From Lachnospiraceae bacterium AC2029 (GTDB taxonomy: Bacteria; Bacillota; Clostridia; Lachnospirales; Lachnospiraceae), in contig JNLK01000001.1 of assembly GCA_000703065.1 (NCBI GenBank), forward strand, positions 248,001-312,000: DNA of 64,000 nt, in the 5' to 3' direction. Both the position numbers and the translations under genes were made by a program. Below the pieces are notes generated by a model, which saw only the letters and a program-made list of their open reading frames with translations, did not search any database and was not told the DNA's origin. Of this stretch, positions 1 to 8,824 are shown one piece after another; the first letter of the stretch is position 1, and every line of letters begins with the position of its first letter.

Positions 1-850
1 AATCCGAGCATACAAAGGGAAGGCCGGCAGCCATATACTCATACATCTTGATGGGCTGGGAATAGAAATAGTTCTCGATCGGCTTCAGGATACAGAGTCC
101 TGCCACCGATCTGCCGTAGAGTTCATTTACGCCGGGGCGGTCCAGACGACCCACATAGCTGACATTTCCCTGCTTTTCCACCGCATGATCCCCGGCGATG
201 ATCAGCTCTCCGGGTACCTTCTTCATTGCCTGCTTCATGATCTTCTCTCCGCGGTTCTCATCGATCCCGCCTGCATAGCAGACAACCGCTTCCCTTCCGG
301 AGAAGGGAGAATCGTGGAAGATCACGTCATCCAGCTTCGGATAGTTATTGACCGTAACGACCCTCTTCGCCCGGCCCTTGAACTTCTCCGCGATATGAGG
401 CGTTGCAGCCACTACTGCGTCCAGACGTTTTACCACGTGGGTCTCATATTTTCTGTACATGCCGGACACCAGCTTCCGGAGAAGCTTCGGGATCCAGTAT
501 TTATCCATGATCTGGCCGGGCACATCCTCATGGCTGTCGAAGATCACGGTCTTTCCGCGTCGCTTCAGCTTCAGTCCGTAAGGCAGAAGCTCCGGATCAT
601 GAAAATGATACACATCCGCATCCAGCTTCAGCGCCACAAGGTACACCTTCCTCGAGGTTCCCAGCATGCGCTTCAGGCGTCCCGTGGCAGGCTCTCCGAT
701 GCCCACCTGTCTTACGCCGAATTTCTTATATCTTGTTCCGCAGGCGATCTGATATGTCTTATAGCCTGCGGCAGCCAGCGATGCACATTCCTTATGAAAG
801 ATCCGAATATCCTCCTGCGGATGCGCACTTGTCAGATGACAAACCTTCAT
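1..850 (-). CDS. GT4-type glycosyltransferase, 3' end beyond the window
   Basis: About 283 residues are visible, beginning MKVCHLTSAHPQEDIRIFHK; the C-terminus runs off the left edge. The start, with its early Leu-Thr-Ser-xHis segment, is typical of GT4/GT-B enzymes that move a sugar from a nucleotide donor to a lipid-linked acceptor at the inner face of the membrane. Further in are HFHDPELLPYGLKLK and, near the visible end, PIKMYEYMAAGLPFVCSD, which matches the GT4 donor-binding region (E-x7-E type). The ATG has a good AAGGGG ribosome binding site and lies inside the preceding polymerase gene, giving a 59-bp overlap. Acceptor and donor cannot be read from sequence. It is probably one of several transferases for the repeat unit, with more genes likely to the left. 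Confidence 0.88.
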   Translation of the reverse strand, partial: MKVCHLTSAHPQEDIRIFHKECASLAAAGYKTYQIACGTRYKKFGVRQVGIGEPATGRLKRMLGTSRKVYLVALKLDADVYHFHDPELLPYGLKLKRRGKTVIFDSHEDVPGQIMDKYWIPKLLRKLVSGMYRKYETHVVKRLDAVVAATPHIAEKFKGRAKRVVTVNNYPKLDDVIFHDSPFSGREAVVCYAGGIDENRGEKIMKQAMKKVPGELIIAGDHAVEKQGNVSYVGRLDRPGVNELYGRSVAGLCILKPIENYFYSQPIKMYEYMAAGLPFVCSD

Positions 851-2186
851 AGAATTCCCCTTCCATTCGATCATTCGATATCGAGCCTTTTGCATCAAAG
901 CCATATCTCTCCCTTACCGTCTCCAGCATCAGACAGATCAGCGCGATCAGTGTCCAGTGGAAGCTGTTGGGAAGGTAGGAGCTGGATGCAAAGGATGTGA
1001 TCAGGTATGATGCGATCCAGATCACGCCCATTCTGCCCCACTCACGGATTTTTTCCTGCTCAAACTCATGATACATCCTGATCATTCTCCGGATCAGATA
1101 GATCAGAAGTCCAAGGAACAGAACAAGTATCACCAGTCCGTACTGGGACAGGATCTCCATCAGAAGACTGTGGGGGTTGATCAGATCCGTATCCTCCGGA
1201 TTCTCCGTGTAAAATGTGGAGAAGCCGCCGGGACCCAGTCCCAGGAAGCCGGAACGCCAGCCCGCCAGGATCGCATTCCGGTACAGGATCATACGGGAAT
1301 GCAGGGAGCCGTGGCCCTCCGAGGAATCCTTCACCAGCTCCATCGTACGGGATACCAGCATTCCGTCACTTTCCTTGTTGGTGAAATAAAGAACCAGAAG
1401 CAGCGCCACCGCCACCAGGGCGAACGCGATCAGCAGTCCCTTCTTTCTCCGGTCATAGTTCACCTGGAACAGTACATACAGGAACATGCCGAACAGGATC
1501 GCCAGATTACAGGTATTTGCATCATTTACACGGTTGATGTATACAACACAGAAGATCAGGATCCAGCCCGGATCGATATAGGTCCTGCGAAGCCGGATCC
1601 GGTATCGTCCGATCAACACCGGAAGCATCAGGGTGATCAGTGCCGAGAAATCATTTACATTGTACATGATACCGGTCGCCGAGTGCGGATCCACACGCCA
1701 TGCCACCTCGTTCTCCGGATCCTCAAACATGGAGGAGGACAGATGATTTGCCGTGATGATCTCATAGAATCCGAGAATGATCATCGCCACCAGTACCCAG
1801 AACAGGACCCGGAATACCTTTTCGATCTCCTCCTCCGTCAGACGGAGATTCGAAAGAATATAGAAGCTGAACAGTCCGCAGAGGATCGAAAAGAGCTCCC
1901 TGGATCCACGATTGATATCCGCATAGGGAGAAAGCCCCAGAAGGACCACGCCGTAAATGAGCCACGCCAGCAGAAATCCCATCCAGAGCACAAAACTCCG
2001 CCGTCCCGAGATCCGTACCTCGCCGCGGTAAATGATCAGCGTGAAAAGCGCAAGGATCACCACCGCAAGCCGGTAGAAGTTCAGGACGGAGCTGAATTTA
2101 TTTATTGAATTTCCAAGATTGGGCACAGCAGAAGCCGCCACCAGCAGTCCTGCCATGATCAGTCTGAGCCGAACCGGTTGTCTCAC
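792..2186 (-). CDS. O-antigen ligase / Wzy-like polymerase membrane protein
   Basis: This 464-residue protein is almost entirely hydrophobic, with about 10-12 membrane segments. It has a large loop and a C-terminal half carrying NPHSLLMEILSQYGL, which matches the His-containing signature of the Wzy_C/WaaL family. Such proteins polymerise lipid-linked repeat units or ligate finished glycans on the outer face of the membrane. Its start overlaps the stop of the upstream aminotransferase by 4 bp (ATGA), showing translational coupling. The last 20 or so codons overlap the next glycosyltransferase. A second polymerase-like protein is encoded at 22428-23600, so one of the two may act as a ligase or serve a separate polymer. 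Specificity is not predictable. Confidence 0.85.
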   Translation of the reverse strand: MRQPVRLRLIMAGLLVAASAVPNLGNSINKFSSVLNFYRLAVVILALFTLIIYRGEVRISGRRSFVLWMGFLLAWLIYGVVLLGLSPYADINRGSRELFSILCGLFSFYILSNLRLTEEEIEKVFRVLFWVLVAMIILGFYEIITANHLSSSMFEDPENEVAWRVDPHSATGIMYNVNDFSALITLMLPVLIGRYRIRLRRTYIDPGWILIFCVVYINRVNDANTCNLAILFGMFLYVLFQVNYDRRKKGLLIAFALVAVALLLVLYFTNKESDGMLVSRTMELVKDSSEGHGSLHSRMILYRNAILAGWRSGFLGLGPGGFSTFYTENPEDTDLINPHSLLMEILSQYGLVILVLFLGLLIYLIRRMIRMYHEFEQEKIREWGRMGVIWIASYLITSFASSSYLPNSFHWTLIALICLMLETVRERYGFDAKGSISNDRMEGEFYEGLSSDKCASAGGYSDLS

Positions 2187-3313
2187 TTCAAACTCCTTAA
2201 CACATCAGTTACTTTCTTTACTTCCTCTTCCGTCATATACGGATGCATCGGAAGACTGAGCACACACTGACAGAGCTGCTCCGTCACCGGACAATCTGCC
2301 CTGGCACTGTCCGTACCGGCGAAGGCCTCCTGCATATGCATGGGCTTCATATAGTATACCATGGAGGGGATCCCTGCCTCCTTAAGAGCAGCCTGAACCC
2401 CGTCTCTCGAAAGCCGCTCCGGAACCCGGATGGTAAACTGGGCCCAGCTGCTGACGAAGCCGTCCCGGATCGTCGGCAGAGCAAAATCCGTTCCTTTCAG
2501 CGCTGCGTCATACCATGCAGCCACCCGATTCACGGCATCCACCTCGGACGCCTCAAAGGCTTCCAGCTTCGGAAGCAGGATCGCGGCCTGCAGAGTATCC
2601 AGACGACTGTTCATGCCGAGACGGAGATTGTCATATTTACTCTCCCGGCTCTTTCCATGCACGCAAAGACTCCTGAGAAGAGCGTTGGTCTCATCACTGT
2701 CCGTGAAGATCGCGCCGCCGTCCCCGTAACAGCCCAGCGGCTTCGCCGGGAAGAAGCTTGTTGTTGAAATATCACCGAAGCTGCAGGCCTTACGTCCGCG
2801 GATCTCTCCGCCGAAGCCCTGCGCTCCGTCCTCCAGAAGCAGGAGCCCGTACTTCTCGCAGATCGGGCAGATCCTGTCATAATCCGCCGGCTGTCCGAAA
2901 AGGTCCACCGCCACCACGACACGGGGACGGTATACGCCCTCCTGCAGCACCGCTTCAACGGCCTGCTCCAGACGATCCGGATCCATATTGAAGGTATCCT
3001 TCTCCACATCCACAAATACCACCTGTGCCCCTACGGAAGCAGGTGACTCTCCGCTGGAGAAAAATGTAAAGTCCGGAACAAAGACCGCATCCTCCGGTCC
3101 CAGATCCCATGCCATGCATGCCAGGGTCAGCGCATCGGTCCCGTTTGCACAGGTCACACAATGCTTCACGCCCACATACGCAGCCAGCTTCTCCTCCAGC
3201 TCCCGAACCTCCGGTCCGGAAATAAACCGGGATGCGCCGATCACCTCCGCCATCCGCGCGTCGATCGAATCCTTAAGTACCTCATACTGCCGTTTCAGAT
3301 CTCGAAATTCCAC
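2183..3313 (-). CDS. wbpE: WbpE-like UDP-3-keto-uronate aminotransferase (DegT/DnrJ/EryC1/StrS family)
   Basis: This 376-residue PLP enzyme has the full DegT fold. CANGTDAL binds the cofactor phosphate, LLLEDGAQGFGG carries the Asp that contacts the pyridine nitrogen, and TSFFPAKPLGCYGDGGA carries the Schiff-base Lys. The last motif, plus GMNSRLDTLQAAILLPKLE and VLSLPMHPYM, is strikingly close to what I recall of Pseudomonas WbpE/Bordetella WlbC. Those enzymes aminate UDP-2-acetamido-3-keto-glucuronate using glutamate. The WbpA-, WbpB- and WbpD-like partners are at 10997-13963 in the same operon, so the pathway call rests on both motif and context. It is unusual that it sits about 8 kb from its partners, separated by wall-binding protein genes. 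Confidence 0.85.
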   Translation of the reverse strand: MEFRDLKRQYEVLKDSIDARMAEVIGASRFISGPEVRELEEKLAAYVGVKHCVTCANGTDALTLACMAWDLGPEDAVFVPDFTFFSSGESPASVGAQVVFVDVEKDTFNMDPDRLEQAVEAVLQEGVYRPRVVVAVDLFGQPADYDRICPICEKYGLLLLEDGAQGFGGEIRGRKACSFGDISTTSFFPAKPLGCYGDGGAIFTDSDETNALLRSLCVHGKSRESKYDNLRLGMNSRLDTLQAAILLPKLEAFEASEVDAVNRVAAWYDAALKGTDFALPTIRDGFVSSWAQFTIRVPERLSRDGVQAALKEAGIPSMVYYMKPMHMQEAFAGTDSARADCPVTEQLCQCVLSLPMHPYMTEEEVKKVTDVLRSLK

Positions 3314-3331
3314 TTGTCCTGTCCTCTTCCA

Positions 3332-6300
3332 TCAATTTGTTTCACCGATCCAGACTCCGTTGGACCGGAAGCTGTATTCCTTTCCTCCGATGGTCACCTT
3401 TCCGACTGCCATCCGGCCGTCCGGCATCAGGTAATACCATTTTCCGTCCAGCTTTCTCCAGCCCGTGACCATACGTCCGTCGGTATCAAAATAATACCAC
3501 CTGCCGGCGATGCTCTTCCATCCGCTGATCATATTTCCGGAGGAAGTAAAATAATACCAGTCACTTCCGCTGCTCACCCAGCCGGTGCTCATGGCACCCT
3601 CCGAAGAGAAGCAGTACCATTTTCCGTCGATCTTCTTCCAGCCGGTCTGCATCTGACCGCCGGAAGCGAAGTAATACCATTTTCCTCCGAGCTTTTTCCA
3701 TCCGGTCTGCATGATCCCGTCTGAATCCAGATAATACCAGGAACCTCCCTGTTTCTTCCAGCCCGTATAGGCACTTCCGTCTGAGGAAGCCAGATACCAT
3801 ATGGGTCCGGTATGATACCATCCGCCGGTGGAAAGCTTTCCGTTCGTCAGGAAAATGTACTGCTTTCCGCCGATCCTTCTCGGGGCAGTGACCATAACAC
3901 CTTTCCCGTCCAGATAGTACCAGGACGTTCCGTAATAAGCCCAGCCGGTCAGCATCCATCCGTCCGGAAGATAGTAATACTGATCCTCCCATTTGAGCCA
4001 GCCGGTGACCATCCTTCCGTCTTCTCCGAAATAATAGTCGGAGCCGTTGATATTCTTCCATCCACTGAACATGGATCCGTTTGCATCGAAATAATATCCG
4101 TCTTTTCCGATCTTCATAAAACCGGTACACATGATACCGGTGAAGGCATCCATGTAGTACTTCTTTCCATCATATTCCACCCAGCCCATTACCATGGCGC
4201 CGGAATTCTGATCGAAGAAGTAGGAATAGCCCTCCATCAGCAGCCAGCCGGTCAGCATCTCTCCTGTCTGCTTCAGGAAATACTTCTTTCCGTCCAGTTC
4301 CAGCAGTCCCCTGTACATGAAGCCGTCTTCCTGCAGATAATACTTCTCTCCGTCCACCTCAAGCCAGCCGGTGACCGGAACACCGTCTCTGAAATAATAA
4401 TAGTCCGCATAGGAAGTGCCAACGCCCACATTCTGTTTCCACATGACCCAGCCTTCCTTCTTCTTCTGCACACGGTTGATGCATTCCTCCGCGGATACAA
4501 GAGCTGCAGAAGTACCGGCTCCCGTCAGCTGGCTGACTGTCACGTCGTCTCCGAACTCAACTACGATTCCCTTATCGGCCGCACCTACCTCATAGGCGAT
4601 CGTGCCGAAATGAAGTCCGGTATAGTAAAGCGCCGCGAAATAGCCGCCGGTAGTGTCCATATTGGTGACGCTTTCTCTCTTACAGGTGGTGATAAAGCTT
4701 CCGGGCTGGAACAGATCCAGCATTTCCCTGGAGAAACCGAAGCTCGCGCCATGGTCACAGGACTTCATGATATCAATATTGCCGAAATCCCTGTATACCG
4801 CTCTGGCAACCTTCTGCTGCGTCTCAAACATGACATTCAGGTCTCCCGCGGTAAAAAGATTCCGGATCCCGTTGGAGATCACCGCCGCGATGGAGTTCGG
4901 ATTTTCATCCTTGGTATTGCCGTCGATCGGATAAAGATTGTATAAACGGATCTGAAAATTTCCGAAATAGAATTCCAGATAATCGTCATAATAATCATTC
5001 AGATCTCCGGGATTATAATCAGCATTGCTGATAAAATCTCTCTTTTCAAGCTCGGCAAGGACTTCATCATAATCTGCGACCGTCTGCGGTCCGTCCGTTG
5101 CCTTCTGTCCCTGACTGACATCGATCACGGTACCGCCGCGATCCAGGATCGCCTGCCTTGCCGCATAATCGTAAGCCTGGGTATGCCAGGAATCTTCCAT
5201 AACGATATCACCCAGGTCATCATGCTGGGTATTGATATGATAATAAGCCTTCTTCAGGTAGACCGTATTCTCATCGATCAGATAGTGTATACCGGTTTCG
5301 TCCTCAACAAGAAGCTCCGCGATGTCCGGAATACCTCCGCTGTGGTCGGAATGAGCATGGGACGTTACGATAAAGTCAACATGCGTCACGCCCAGTGTTT
5401 CGATCATATAGATGGCCGCGTCTCTTCCGTTCCGGTCCTGAACCTGACAGGAATATGCGGCAATGCTGCCGTCGTCGTAAAGATAAGGCAGATCATACAC
5501 CGTTCCGTCCTCATCCACAATGGTGTCCGTATACCGGTTTCCCGTATCGATCAGGCCCCAGTGACCGTCAGATTCCACGATCAGAAGATCGGAATTGGCA
5601 ACTCCGCCGGCCGCATCCCAGAACCAGACACGGTCTCCCTTTGTGAATACGGATTGTCCAAGGGGGATCACACGTCCGGAAAGCTCTGTGGCATATCCTT
5701 CGGAATCAAACTCCCACCAGATCTCATCGATCTTACGGAATTCATCCGTCACACGTTCACCGTCTTCAATGTAATAAACCCTTCCGGTTTCTTCCTCCGT
5801 ATGCCAGCCGTCTTCCTCCGGCTCCTCGGTCTCCTCGTCCGGATCCCCGGGATCCTCGTCCGACTTCACCGATGTCTGAGACGGTGCCGTTTCCTTCAGA
5901 CTGCTGTTCTTCTCATCGGAACCGCCCTCTTCCCGAGCGTCCTCCTCCGGAAGCTTCTCCTCCGTCTCCGTCAGGCCCTGATCCCCGTTTTCCGCGTCAG
6001 GATCTGTAATATCCTGATCATCGCTCTTTGCGTCAGGATCCGTAAGCTCCTGCTCATCGACCTTTGCATCGGGATCCGTAAGCCCCTGTTCATTTCCGTC
6101 TTGGTCAGAACCGGAGATTCCCTGATCCCCGTTCTCAGGATCGTCAGGACCCTGTTCATTGCCATCCGTCACCGGATCCGAGCAGCTCTCATCCGTATCG
6201 TCAGATGTCAGATCGACCGGTTCCAAACCTTCTCTGTTCCGATCCGTCTCTCCCGAACCCCCTTCGGACACACCAAGGGAATCGGATGGCATAACGCCAT

Positions 6301-6400
6301 CCGACCCGGGAGTCTCTGCGTACACTCTTCCGCCGAACATCAGCGTGCATACGCAGATCGCGATCAGAATGATCCAGTTTTTCCTACTGCTGTTTCGCAT
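3332..6400 (-). CDS. Secreted metallo-beta-lactamase-fold protein with choline-binding-type repeats (Pce/CbpE-like)
   Basis: This 1022-residue secreted protein has four parts. Residues 1-29 are a signal peptide (cleavage near VYAE). Residues about 30-200 are an acidic low-complexity linker with Asp-Pro-Asp and Gln-Gly repeats. Residues about 245-640 are a metallo-beta-lactamase fold with the metal motif HAHSDH at 348-353, then AGDLN and a later CDHGAS His. From about 650 to the end are tandem aromatic repeats of the form GWxxxxGxWYYFxxxGxMxTG (CW_binding_1). An MBL domain with choline-binding repeats is the architecture of pneumococcal Pce, which removes phosphocholine from teichoic acid. Here the repeats are C-terminal and the linker N-terminal. 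The LicD gene in the same operon makes an opposing esterase role attractive, but this is inference; another phosphodiesterase or nuclease activity is possible. Confidence 0.82.
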   Translation of the reverse strand: MRNSSRKNWIILIAICVCTLMFGGRVYAETPGSDGVMPSDSLGVSEGGSGETDRNREGLEPVDLTSDDTDESCSDPVTDGNEQGPDDPENGDQGISGSDQDGNEQGLTDPDAKVDEQELTDPDAKSDDQDITDPDAENGDQGLTETEEKLPEEDAREEGGSDEKNSSLKETAPSQTSVKSDEDPGDPDEETEEPEEDGWHTEEETGRVYYIEDGERVTDEFRKIDEIWWEFDSEGYATELSGRVIPLGQSVFTKGDRVWFWDAAGGVANSDLLIVESDGHWGLIDTGNRYTDTIVDEDGTVYDLPYLYDDGSIAAYSCQVQDRNGRDAAIYMIETLGVTHVDFIVTSHAHSDHSGGIPDIAELLVEDETGIHYLIDENTVYLKKAYYHINTQHDDLGDIVMEDSWHTQAYDYAARQAILDRGGTVIDVSQGQKATDGPQTVADYDEVLAELEKRDFISNADYNPGDLNDYYDDYLEFYFGNFQIRLYNLYPIDGNTKDENPNSIAAVISNGIRNLFTAGDLNVMFETQQKVARAVYRDFGNIDIMKSCDHGASFGFSREMLDLFQPGSFITTCKRESVTNMDTTGGYFAALYYTGLHFGTIAYEVGAADKGIVVEFGDDVTVSQLTGAGTSAALVSAEECINRVQKKKEGWVMWKQNVGVGTSYADYYYFRDGVPVTGWLEVDGEKYYLQEDGFMYRGLLELDGKKYFLKQTGEMLTGWLLMEGYSYFFDQNSGAMVMGWVEYDGKKYYMDAFTGIMCTGFMKIGKDGYYFDANGSMFSGWKNINGSDYYFGEDGRMVTGWLKWEDQYYYLPDGWMLTGWAYYGTSWYYLDGKGVMVTAPRRIGGKQYIFLTNGKLSTGGWYHTGPIWYLASSDGSAYTGWKKQGGSWYYLDSDGIMQTGWKKLGGKWYYFASGGQMQTGWKKIDGKWYCFSSEGAMSTGWVSSGSDWYYFTSSGNMISGWKSIAGRWYYFDTDGRMVTGWRKLDGKWYYLMPDGRMAVGKVTIGGKEYSFRSNGVWIGETN

Positions 6401-6433
6401 AATCCTACCTGTTATTTTATAATCTTATAACAA

Positions 6434-8785
6434 TCAATGTACCAGATACCAGATGTTGCAGTCCACCTTGCCGCGGATCCCGTCTACGGTACCGCTGTCG
6501 GAATACTGCCAGATCTGGTAGGGAACGCCGTAATCATCACACTGGTTTCTGATCCAGTACTGTGCACACCAGTGCATATACTCTGTCAGCTGTGTTACAT
6601 CCACATATCCGTCCACGCACCATGCCATACCTGCATAATACATCGGTTCATAACCAGCTTCCTTCACGGTATCGCAGAACGCCTTGATGATGGCCGTCCG
6701 TTCCTTCGGAGTGATCTTTCCGTGACGTCCGCCGGACATATTCTCGGAATCGATGACCACCGGAAGAGTTACATTCAGACCCTTGATCTTGTTCAGTGTA
6801 TACTTTGCCTCCTCGATGGCCTCATCCACGGTAACCGCCTGGGTAAAGAAATATACGCCCACGGGAATTCCCGCTTCCGTTGCCTTCTTGATATTCTCCA
6901 CTCCGAGACTGTCATCATAGATCTCACCGATCTTTCCGAAGCGTCCGCCCACACGAATGAACGCAAAATCAACACCATCAGCCTTAACCTTCTTCCAGTC
7001 GATATCATCCTGCCATGCAGAGACGTCGATACCGAACAGAGAGTCAACGTTACCGTTCTTATCCACATGATATCTCCGTCCGTTGATCTCGGTCCAGGAG
7101 GTGTCCGTTACCGCCGTGGGATCGTAGTAATCCGCATTCTCCTTCAGGCTTCCGTCCTCGAAGAAGAAATACTTGGTGCCCTTGATGGTCTTTGCCGTAT
7201 TTCGATAGAATACGCCGGAGAGATTCGAGAAATACCAGTGCCCGTCCACCTGGAACCATCCGGATTTTCTGCGGACCTCACCTCCCTTATTTGCATAATA
7301 CAGATCGGTACCATGATAGAAGAAGCAGCCGTCCTGCATAACGCCGTAAATGTCAAAGAAATACTCGATACCACCCTTCTTCAGGAACTTGTTCTTCACA
7401 AGCCTTGCCTTGGTATCGGAATAATACCAGAGTCCGCCGGACTTCACCCAGCCGGACTTGTACGTACATACGCCGTCCTTATCCGCATGATAGGCATAAC
7501 CGTCGGAGACCACGCCGTCATTTACCACCATGGCTCCGTCGTCTCCCAGGAAATACTTCTTGCCCTGATAGACCTGGAACTCATTTCTCTTCAGTTCCCC
7601 GCCGCCTTTCGCGTAGTACCATTTCTTTCCGATCTCCATCCAGCCCTTGCTGATACTCACAAGACCGCTCTTCTGAACATAGTATACACAGTCCTTATGC
7701 ATGATGACCTTATCGGTCACCATCTTTCCGTCCTCGCCAAGATAGTACATGGACTTAACGGAGGGAGCCACGAATTTATTTGCACGGAACACTCCGCCTG
7801 CATCCGAATAATACCAGTCACCATGGATCTTGATCCAGCCCCCGGTAGTCCGGAATGCGCCTTCCTTGGTCGCATAGTAGATCTTCTCATCGATGACCAC
7901 GATCTGATCCGTCACCATCTCTCCGTCGGCATTCAGATAGTAGGTCTGCTTCGATGCCGAAAGCGCTGTGGCGCTGCACCGGAGGGAACCGTCCTCCTCG
8001 CAGAAATACCACTTGTCATTGCATGTCACCCAGCCTCTGCTCTTCCGGAGGGCGCCGGTTGAAGTGATATAATATTTCTTCTCGTTCATCACGATGATCT
8101 GATTCGTCAGCATCCGGCCTTCCACGTCCAGGAAGTAGGTCTTCCCGCCGTCCTCGACCATTCCGCCCATCTGGATGAAGCCGTCCTCCTTGATGTAATA
8201 CCAGTATTTTCCGACCTTGACCCAGCCGGCAGTTCTCTGCCATGCTCCGTCGGCTCCGAGATAATACTTCTCCTCTTCCCACTCAATGAGGGTGGAGGTC
8301 AGCATCTTTCCGTCCTTGCCCATGTAGTAGATACCGCTGATCCAGCGGTTCTTGAACAGGGCACCTTCCTTATCCGAATAATACCAGTCATCTCCGATCT
8401 GGAACCATCCGGCCCGGGTGGAAAGGACCCCGGTTTTGGAAGCATGATAAGCCACGTCCTTGTAGATCATGCAGGCGTTCTCAAACCGAACCCCCTTCTT
8501 GTCCAGATAATAGTTCTTTCCGTTCACCGTGACGATCTGATCCTTCACAATGACTCCGTCCGCATTTTTGTAATACGTCTTTCCGTCCTTACCGGTGAAG
8601 AAGCCCTCTGTGACCTCGGTTGATTCCAACTCATTCACGGCCGCCACACCCATCAGCTTCTCTGAAACAGCCACCTTCTCTTCTGCTTCGGTCTCAGCGG
8701 CATAGGCCGCTGTTCCGACGGACAGGACCGACACCAGCCCTACCGTGAATACAGCATGTTTCATCTTGTTAAAAAACTTTCGCAT
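6434..8785 (-). CDS. GH25 lysozyme with N-terminal wall-binding repeats
   Basis: This 783-residue exported protein has a signal peptide ending near residue 30 (TAAYAA). Aromatic wall-binding repeats run from about 55 to 570, and a C-terminal glycoside hydrolase family 25 domain covers about 584-783. GH25 hallmarks are visible: GIDVSAWQDDIDW with the first catalytic-site Asp near 586, VIDSEN with the Asp679/Glu681 pair, and QIWQYSDSG near the end. GH25 enzymes cut the MurNAc-GlcNAc bond of peptidoglycan. The repeat array is unusually long compared with phage and autolysin relatives, and many units read as WxxxxGxWYYSDxxG rather than strictly WYYF. It lies between the second chain-length gene and the Pce-like gene with short gaps, so it is probably co-transcribed with the polysaccharide genes. 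A role in wall remodelling during coat assembly is inferred. Confidence 0.9.
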   Translation of the reverse strand: MRKFFNKMKHAVFTVGLVSVLSVGTAAYAAETEAEEKVAVSEKLMGVAAVNELESTEVTEGFFTGKDGKTYYKNADGVIVKDQIVTVNGKNYYLDKKGVRFENACMIYKDVAYHASKTGVLSTRAGWFQIGDDWYYSDKEGALFKNRWISGIYYMGKDGKMLTSTLIEWEEEKYYLGADGAWQRTAGWVKVGKYWYYIKEDGFIQMGGMVEDGGKTYFLDVEGRMLTNQIIVMNEKKYYITSTGALRKSRGWVTCNDKWYFCEEDGSLRCSATALSASKQTYYLNADGEMVTDQIVVIDEKIYYATKEGAFRTTGGWIKIHGDWYYSDAGGVFRANKFVAPSVKSMYYLGEDGKMVTDKVIMHKDCVYYVQKSGLVSISKGWMEIGKKWYYAKGGGELKRNEFQVYQGKKYFLGDDGAMVVNDGVVSDGYAYHADKDGVCTYKSGWVKSGGLWYYSDTKARLVKNKFLKKGGIEYFFDIYGVMQDGCFFYHGTDLYYANKGGEVRRKSGWFQVDGHWYFSNLSGVFYRNTAKTIKGTKYFFFEDGSLKENADYYDPTAVTDTSWTEINGRRYHVDKNGNVDSLFGIDVSAWQDDIDWKKVKADGVDFAFIRVGGRFGKIGEIYDDSLGVENIKKATEAGIPVGVYFFTQAVTVDEAIEEAKYTLNKIKGLNVTLPVVIDSENMSGGRHGKITPKERTAIIKAFCDTVKEAGYEPMYYAGMAWCVDGYVDVTQLTEYMHWCAQYWIRNQCDDYGVPYQIWQYSDSGTVDGIRGKVDCNIWYLVH

Positions 8786-8824
8786 GCGTTCTTCCTTTCG
8801 TGTTGTCTGTCTCTGGTTTATATC

